The notes beneath the pieces are model-generated. The model made no database searches, was not told where the DNA came from, and saw nothing but the letters and a program-made list of their open reading frames with translations. From the NCBI GenBank assembly GCA_014904845.1, contig MU119301.1:109716-173715 (forward strand): 64,000 bases of DNA, read 5' to 3'. The stretch comes from Acephala macrosclerotiorum. Its lineage: Eukaryota; Ascomycota; Leotiomycetes; Helotiales; Mollisiaceae. Both the position numbers and the translations under genes were made by a program. Shown here piece after piece: positions 57,271-64,000 of this stretch; positions within the stretch are counted from its first letter, which is position 1, and each line of letters begins with the position of its first letter.

Positions 57271-58149
57271 TTAACAATTCGAGTTCTTACAAACGAAGTA
57301 TTTCTTCTCGTTTTGGTATATTGTCGACTTTTTGTGACTAGTTCGATCGCTATACCAAGTACTTTTACCGTGATATTTGTAGTCTGCGAAGTATAATCCG
57401 ATTATGTCTCGATGGGCTTTTCTTTTTCCGACTATAAAAGTCTTAAAAACTGTTTCTACTTTCGCTTGGAGTAAAATCGCGTTGCGGACGTCTTCGTATA
57501 CCGCTTGGAAATTCGGTAAAGGTCGAAGGAGCGCCTGGTAGTACTCTGGTACACTCCGGCAAACGTGGTAGAGTTTGTTTCGTATAGTGGTCTCTGTTCG
57601 CATGTTCGAGCGTAGATCAAACTGTTTCTGGATCAGTCCTTGGCGCAGTATCTCGAAGTATTCGAAGGTCGTCTTATTTGGGTTTTACACTCGAATTGAC
57701 GCGAGTATAACCGTGTTCTATTAATTGAGTATTTTATTCCAACGTTTTTCGGTTTTGAAATTCGATCTTACAATTTCAATTATTCTATCGAAGGGCAAAC
57801 CTTTCCCAGCGAACTTCTGGTAATAGAACTCGCTAGTCTCGTCGGCAAACATAATCGAGAACGCGTCACGGTAATTCTTAGGTCTAACGTCTACTTTCGG
57901 ATATAAATTTTCGAATACTCGTATAAACATATTCAATGAGTTTTCTTTTCCGTGGTATTTGAGCTTGTCGTCGTAAATCTTCATGAGAGTAATTAATTCT
58001 CTGCCGAGGCTGGGTATTATTTGATTCTCGCGATCGAAATTGTATATTGATCGATTAAAATCCTTTGGCAACTTTTCAGTTTCTGGTGATAGTAAGAACG
58101 ATAAGTTTCGTTTCGAGTTTTCGTTCTTTAACGACAAATCTAGTAACAA
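57271..58149 (-). pseudogene. gag remnant of copia copy B
   Basis: Two open segments, 57,721-58,149 (142 codons) and 57,271-57,603 (110 codons), separated by lesions. The first carries a typical copia Gag helical region (YNFDRENQIIPSLGRELI, AFSIMFADETSEFYYQKFAG). The second ends in YFVCKNSNC, immediately followed by a stop where the family has Trp and then STRHTLEERKKA, so a CCHC-like zinc-knuckle is interrupted by a G-to-A change of TGG, as RIP would produce. Confidence 0.8.
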
Positions 58150-59133
58150 TGTTTTATTGCGTTTTTAGAATTGTTTTTAGAGTGTCGTACGTTCGAGTAA
58201 CGTCGTCTACTCTATAGAAAATTCTGTGGCAAGTTTTAATGATTGAGAAGAGAAGTTCGAAGGTACTAATACCATCTCTTTAATCTTCTCGATAGGAATA
58301 GCGGAAAACGCTAGTTTTTGAACTTATTTTGCCTTTGGATCGATTGTATTCTTCTATGAGTTGAAATTTCTTATCAAATTTATTTCTATAATTTTTTTAT
58401 GCGATTACTTTGATTGTTTTTCTTTATTTGCAATGTCTATTAATACTTTTAAGACTTTAATAAATCGTTTTTTCAATATTTATACTTCGTTTATTCGCAA
58501 CGCTTTACGTAGTTTTTTTTTCGTGTCTTCGTCTATTTTCTTCTCAAACATTTTTTTTGTTTATTCTAGAAATGCTTTTTTATATTCTATTTATAATCCA
58601 TGGTCCCGATCACTCTTCGCTTTGAAACTTTGTATTTATTTCAATGTGTATTGTATCGAATCAAAAAATAGAAAGAGTAATAGAAAAATTTCTTCCTAAT
58701 CAAAACCGTACTTTGAGAGTATATAATCGTACTCTCGAAAAACATTTTATCGAGTCGTATCGTGCCCGGTAAACATATTAATTCGACGAATCTTCGTATC
58801 GAGCTCGTGAGAATTGTTTTTTTTTTTTTTTTTTTTTTTGGTATTATTCAATAAATTACAATAAAGTACTTATTGTTAATACGCGATGAAACGTAAAGTA
58901 GAAAATCAACCAGTTTCAGGCCGGGAAAAACAAAATAAACGTAAAATCGCAATATCCTTTAAAGATCTAGTAATCTCTTTTAGTACAAGTAAAAACTACT
59001 CTTTTTCACGTTCAATTAAACCAATAAATTGCATACAATTTGGACTTTTTTATTCGATCGATTTTATTCAATTACTACCTTTTCGTAAGTAATTTTATTA
59101 CTCTGTGATCGAACGAGTTTAATTACTGATCAG

Positions 59134-59362
59134 TGTTAGAACGTTCGAGAACAAATCACGAAACACTAAAATCTTAGTCTAATATCAATAATTCAATTCT
59201 ATTTGCTTCTTCTCAAAAGAAACATTCCTTTACCTATATAATTAAACAAAGTAAACATAAGATTAAAAAGTAAACGCTAGAACAACTATTGCCAAGGGCA
59301 ATAGAGATCATAACTAAGATCATTTAATCGATCGCTTAAGCGATCACATAATTAAATCGACA
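59134..59362 (-). repeat. 5' LTR of copia copy B
   Basis: 229 bp, starting TGTTAGAACG and ending AAATCGACA on the plus strand. More AT-shifted than its partner. The palindrome reads CGATCGCTTAAGCGATCA here. A poly-T run (58,819-58,839) in the adjacent leader is A-rich in the sense direction. Confidence 0.93.
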
Positions 59363-59881
59363 ATTAAACAAAATTTCAAATTCGTTGAAATAACGATTAT
59401 AAAAATAAAAATTAAATACGAAATCGAATATAAAATCTTTTTTTTTTTTATAAATAATACAAAAAATTTTTTTTTAAAACAATTATTCATTGTTATAATA
59501 AAAATGCAAATTGAATACAAAAATAATAATTCGTAGAATAACGTATTTCGAGACTTTAAAAAATATCGAAAGAAAAATATAACGCGAGAAATTAAATATT
59601 AGTATTATTAGAAAATAATACAATATTAAAACTCGCGAATAATTTTTATATTTTAATAAATTTTTTTTTATTTTTAATTTTTTATTAAATATTTTTAATA
59701 TTATTTTATGTAAAACAAATACGATTAAAACAAATATTATTAATTCAAAAAAAAATACAAATGAAATAATATAAAAAATAAAATTATTTTTTTCGATTTT
59801 CTATGAAACGTTTTTTTCTTTTGATAAAAAGAAAATAAATAAGATTTTGAATAAAAAAGTTTTTAACGAGAAAACGAAAAA

Positions 59882-60176
59882 ATATTTTTTTGTAATAATA
59901 TTATTGTTTTTAAATGTAAACGTTATAAGAAAATATTTAAAAAATAATACAAAGTGTTAATTATTTTATTTTATTGAAAAAAAACGAAATCGAAAGATTT
60001 TCGAGTATAGAAACGAAAAAAAAACTCGAATAAAAAAAATAATTTTATCGTTAAACAATTTTAATTTGAGATTATTCAATATAAATATTAATACAATATA
60101 TAAATTTAAATCTAAAAAAGTACGATTTGTTGATTTAATCGATGAAATTGAAAAGATTTTTAAAAAACGAAAAAAT
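59882..60176. repeat. Small insertion present in R2 only
   Basis: About 285-295 bp present in R2 and missing at the matching point of R1 (about 43,575). It is bounded by two copies of ACGAAAAAAT (59,875-59,884 and 60,167-60,176) while R1 has one. Either a small element with a 10-bp duplication inserted here, or R1 lost it by recombination between the direct repeats. Confidence 0.5.
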
Positions 60177-63100
60177 TAATTCGAACGATTTAAAACGCGA
60201 GAAATATTTTAAGAATATATTAAAAAATATATAAAATATTTGTTATCGCGAATTGTTTTAATACTAAAAAAATCACGATTTATTTTTAAGTAATTAATAT
60301 TTCTATTTATCGAAAACTGATTATAAAAATTTGAAAAAAAAATATTCGATAAAATAATATTTAATTGTAAAAAAATAATAATATTTAATTAGAAAAAAGT
60401 TTTTAAGATTTATAAAAATATTAATTCGTTTGTTCGTATTAAAACAATTCAATATACGACGTAATAAAAAAAAAATTTCTATTGTTTCAAAATTTTGTTT
60501 TCGATTGTAATAAAAATATTTTAAGAATGATTCGATCGCAAAATGCTCGAAAAAAGCAATAATTTTTATCGAAATTTATAGTTTTTAATCGCGAAAAAAA
60601 TCGTTAAAATTTATCGATTGATTAACGCGATTATGAAAATGAATTCGATTATTTTAAAAAACGTTAATATACTTTTTTTCGTAGATGAATTTTCTGAGAA
60701 ATTTATTGAATATTTTTACATTTTTTTAATAGATTTTTTTTTTGAATACGATTAGTTTACGTTAAACGTTCGAAATAAAAATATAATTATTTTTATAATT
60801 TTATTAAGATTTCTACGAATAATAATATCGTTTTAAAAAATAATTAATTTTATAATTTAATTCGTTTGAATTATTATAACAATTCTAAAAAACGTGTTTT
60901 TTAAAGTCGCGATATTATTTTTGAATAATGTAAAAATTAAAAAATTTTATACGAATTACGATAACGAATTAGTATTTTTAAAGATTCGTCGATTCGTTTT
61001 TAAATATATTTAGAATTTGAATAAAATATTAAATCGAATCGAAAAAATTTAAATTTGTATAAAGTTTAAATTACAATTTTATTAGAACGAAATAATTATT
61101 ATTGGTTTTATTTATAGTTTTAAAAAACGTTTTTTTGAAAGTATAAAAATTATTAAAATTTTAAAATAAATTAAATATAATAATATTTTTGAAATTAAAG
61201 TTTTTATTGGAATTTATATTTATTATAAAATATAGATTTAATATTTTGATATTATTATTAAATCGTTATATCGATTGATTAAAAAAAACGAATTTTTCAA
61301 ATAAAAAAAAGAATAAAAAATCGCTATAATACTTTTATAAAACAAATTTACAACGGTTTCAATACTTTGTAAAATTTATTACGATTTTGTAAATAGATAA
61401 AAAATGATTATTTTAGATGTCGATATTAATTAATAAGAGTATAAAGAAATATTCGATTAATATAACGATAAAAAACGGAAACGAGTAATTCGATACGAGT
61501 TAAAACTTTGAAATACTATTGAGCGAAATTATAATGCGATAAAAAGAAAATATCGAAGAATTTTAAAGTGTTTTCGCAAATTACGATTTTGATTATATAG
61601 TATTTATTTTATTTTTGAGACGAACGTTAATACGCTCGTCGTTCAATTGAATCGAGTAATAATAGATTTTTCTAACGCTTTAATTACTCGTTAATTCGTT
61701 TAAATATGATTATTCGATTTCGAAATCAAATATATTAAAGAAAGTATTTATATTACTATAAACGGATTATTCAAAAAACTGCGAATAAAAAACGACAATT
61801 TAAAAAAAAAAACAAATATTAATAAGTTTATTACAATCGAATTTGATTATATTAAAATAATTTCAATCTCGATTAAAAAACGTAAAATTAATCGAAAAAT
61901 TAAAAATAAACTATTTGTAATTAAAAGTAAATACGTAAAACGAGAATATTTGTTTGAATTATTAAATTAAATTTAAAAAAAAAATTTCAAATTCAATATT
62001 TTTAATTTTCAATTTTCGATATCGATTGTATTTTTTATATACGTTGTATTAATCGCTTCTTTTGAGATCAATAAATTACTAGATAATAATAACGATAACA
62101 ATATTATTTTTTCTTTTGATAACAATTATTCGAACTATTCTCAAAATATTGTTTAGTATTTGACAATTTTAAAACGATTAAAATAATTTTCAAAAATAAA
62201 ATTTCGTAAATTAATTCGAGAATTCGTCGATTATAACGTTTGAAACAAAATATTATAAAAAAATACTATTAAATTCTATTTATCTCGATTTATTTTAAAC
62301 GATTTAAAATAGCGTATAACAATTATAATTGAACTATATAATAAGTTCAAATATACTAAAAAAAAAAATATTTATTATCGAGTAATTAATCAATACTATT
62401 AAAAAAAATATTATAAAAACGTTCGAGATTTTGTAGTAAATTGTAACGATTATCAATACAAAAACAAAAAAAAACACGAAAAAACTCTATATTTTTAAAG
62501 AGTAATTTTATTATTTTATTATATTGAAATAAATATAATTAAATTCTCGTAATATAAAATATTCGATAATTTGATTATAATACGAAATAATTTTTTCGAT
62601 TAAATTGAAATCAAATTAATAAAAAATTCGACTTTTAAAAAAATTGTTAAATTCATTTACAATAATATTATTTACAAATACGACGTTTTCGATTATATAA
62701 AATTGAACGAAGAATTTAAATTCAAAGGAGTTGTTATCAAAAAATTAAATAAATTTAAAATTAAACGAATTATTATTTTTGTATATAATTCGAAAACAAA
62801 CAAAATAATTAAATGAAAATATTAGTTTATTATTATTGTATTGATTATTTTAACGAAAAAAAATAAAAAAAATTGATTAGAATATTTATTAATTGTTTTT
62901 TTTGCAAATCGAACGATTATTTATAGACTAATTAAATGTACGTTATTCTATATAATTTATAGCAAAAAAATTGTTTTATTTGTTGAGATTCGATTTTCTA
63001 TTTAAAAAACTCTCGATTGAAACGAAATATATAATCGAGTAAAGTTTTTTAAATTGAGAATTAAATAAATTGAAATGTGAAACGAGAATATAAAAAAATC

Positions 63101-64000
63101 GAGATTGAAAAAAGAGCGTAATCGCAAATAAAATCAAATATATTTCGATATTTATTATTAAATACAAAAAAAATTAATTCGAGAAAAAGATTTCATTTTA
63201 ATATATAATATTAAATTTATTGATTAGAATATATTTAAAAATATTAAATTATTGTACAAATAATTGAATCTATATCAAGTTCGTTAAATAAATCAATTAA
63301 AGAAAAATTATTTATTTAAAAAAATAAACGAAACAATAATTCGAAAATTATATATTGAAAATCGTTTGAAAAAATTCGTTAAAAAAAATAAATATTGGAA
63401 TTCTTTAAACAATAGCGAGAACGAGAATATTATTGAATTCGTTGATTTTAACGATAATAAAAATACAAATACAAAAAAAAAAAACAATTAAAAAATTTCG
63501 TAATAAATAAAGTACTTAAAAAATTGAAAAAAAAATTAAAATTGTAATTCGTATTTTTGAATTTAACGAGATCGAGAAAAACAAATATATACGATTCTTT
63601 GAAAATTAAATAAATGAAAAAAACTCGTTAAATTTCGAGATAATAGCGATTTTTTAATTGAAAAAAAACTACTTTTTCTCTTTTTACTTATAGTAATTTT
63701 ATTTTTTTATCGATTTTTTTTAGAATATTTTTATTTATTTTAGTAAATTCTATTCACGTTTCGAAAATTTTATTTTTCTCTTATTATAATCGAAACGGTT
63801 TTATTATATGAAAAAACGAAATTATATTATTTTTTCTTTTTTCAAAAAATTTTAAAAAATTCTAGTTTTTAAAATCTATAAAAAACATTTTTTAATATAT
63901 TCGAATATTTCTAAATATATCTCGATATATTTAAATATATTTCGATTATATTTAATTGTATTCAAATTGCACAAACGTTTATTAATATAATATTTATTAT

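Larger units (their letters stand above)
53032..59362 (-). mobile_element. Full-length, inactivated Ty1/copia retrotransposon (copy B)
   Basis: 6,331 bp with two 229-bp LTRs beginning TG and ending CA, flanked by the direct duplication ATTAA (53,027-53,031 and 59,363-59,367). R1 shows the corresponding undisturbed site near 42,965 (ACTATTAAATAAAATTTC), proving insertion into R. Sense is on the minus strand, so the right LTR is the 5' LTR. In order the element shows gag, a zinc-knuckle remnant, protease, GAG-pre-integrase, integrase region, reverse transcriptase and RNase H: the copia order, with integrase before reverse transcriptase. Every domain is broken by stops or frame loss, so it cannot encode its own proteins. 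No clear primer-binding site was assigned. Confidence 0.93.
49509..64000. repeat. Large AT-rich repeat R, copy 2 (interrupted, runs off the window)
   Basis: Second copy of R, same orientation as R1, interrupted by the copia element at 53,032-59,362 and continuing past the window end. It keeps more C and G than R1, so it is the better copy for any family search. Two small frames (50,553-50,768 minus and 52,754-52,975 plus) are open but not recognisable. It has an extra segment of about 290 bp at 59,882-60,170 that R1 lacks, while R1 has about 100 bp (43,158-43,255) absent here. Confidence 0.85.

Noticed and set aside
39528..64000. Short Phe/Ile/Lys/Asn-rich frames in the AT-rich block (for example 46,758-46,946 and 62,976-63,167)
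   Set aside because: Such frames are expected from A/T-only sequence and are not conserved between the two R copies.
1..64000. CRISPR arrays, bacterial-type operons or prophage
   Set aside because: Spliced eukaryotic genes throughout; the only regular repeats are the minisatellite, the coding repeats, the motif array and transposons.

Overview
The window reads as nuclear DNA of a filamentous ascomycete (Pezizomycotina; Leotiomycetes is my guess from gene content, not proven). Genes are compact, with introns of mostly 46-80 nt carrying GT..AG ends and CTAAC/CTGAC-like branch points. Recognisable fungal genes include a palA/RIM20-type pH-signalling protein, a SOG2-type RAM-pathway protein, LST8, and a STAND-type N-terminal domain joined to ankyrin repeats. 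The genome is split into a normal-GC gene-bearing part (1 to about 39.25 kb) and an extremely AT-rich part (about 39.25 kb to the end) that looks like RIP-mutated transposon DNA.

Gene-bearing part, left to right: a partial unknown gene (-); 40S ribosomal protein S23 (+); a PNGase A-type amidase with a membrane anchor (-) and a small unknown gene just upstream (-); a long gene-free stretch (5.2-9.0 kb); a secreted PLC-like phosphodiesterase (+); two decayed genes side by side, a Ser/Thr-rich membrane protein (-) and an OCH1-like glycosyltransferase (+); SOG2 (-); LST8 (-); an unknown protein with three 48-residue coiled-coil repeats and a Cys cluster (+); an 11-bp minisatellite; a fringe-like GT31 glycosyltransferase (-); palA (+); a degenerate array of about 15 same-strand copies of a TTTGYTGCAC-type motif (31.9-34.3 kb); and a STAND-N/ankyrin gene (-) that is the last gene before the AT-rich block.

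AT-rich part: two direct copies of a large unidentified repeat, here called R. R1 runs from 39.53 to at most 47.93 kb, and R2 runs from 49.51 kb past the window end. Between them lies the 5' quarter of a heavily mutated Ty1/copia element. R2 is split by a full-length, dead, opposite-strand copia element of the same family (53,032-59,362, two 229-bp LTRs, ATTAA target duplication). R1 preserves the matching empty site, which makes the order of insertions readable.

Functionally the intact genes are mostly housekeeping or signalling (translation, TOR, RAM/polarity, ambient pH) plus secretory-pathway glycan enzymes. They do not form an operon-like or biosynthetic cluster. The least explained structures are the 31.9-34.3 kb motif array, the R repeat, and the STAND-N/ankyrin gene at the edge of the AT-rich block.
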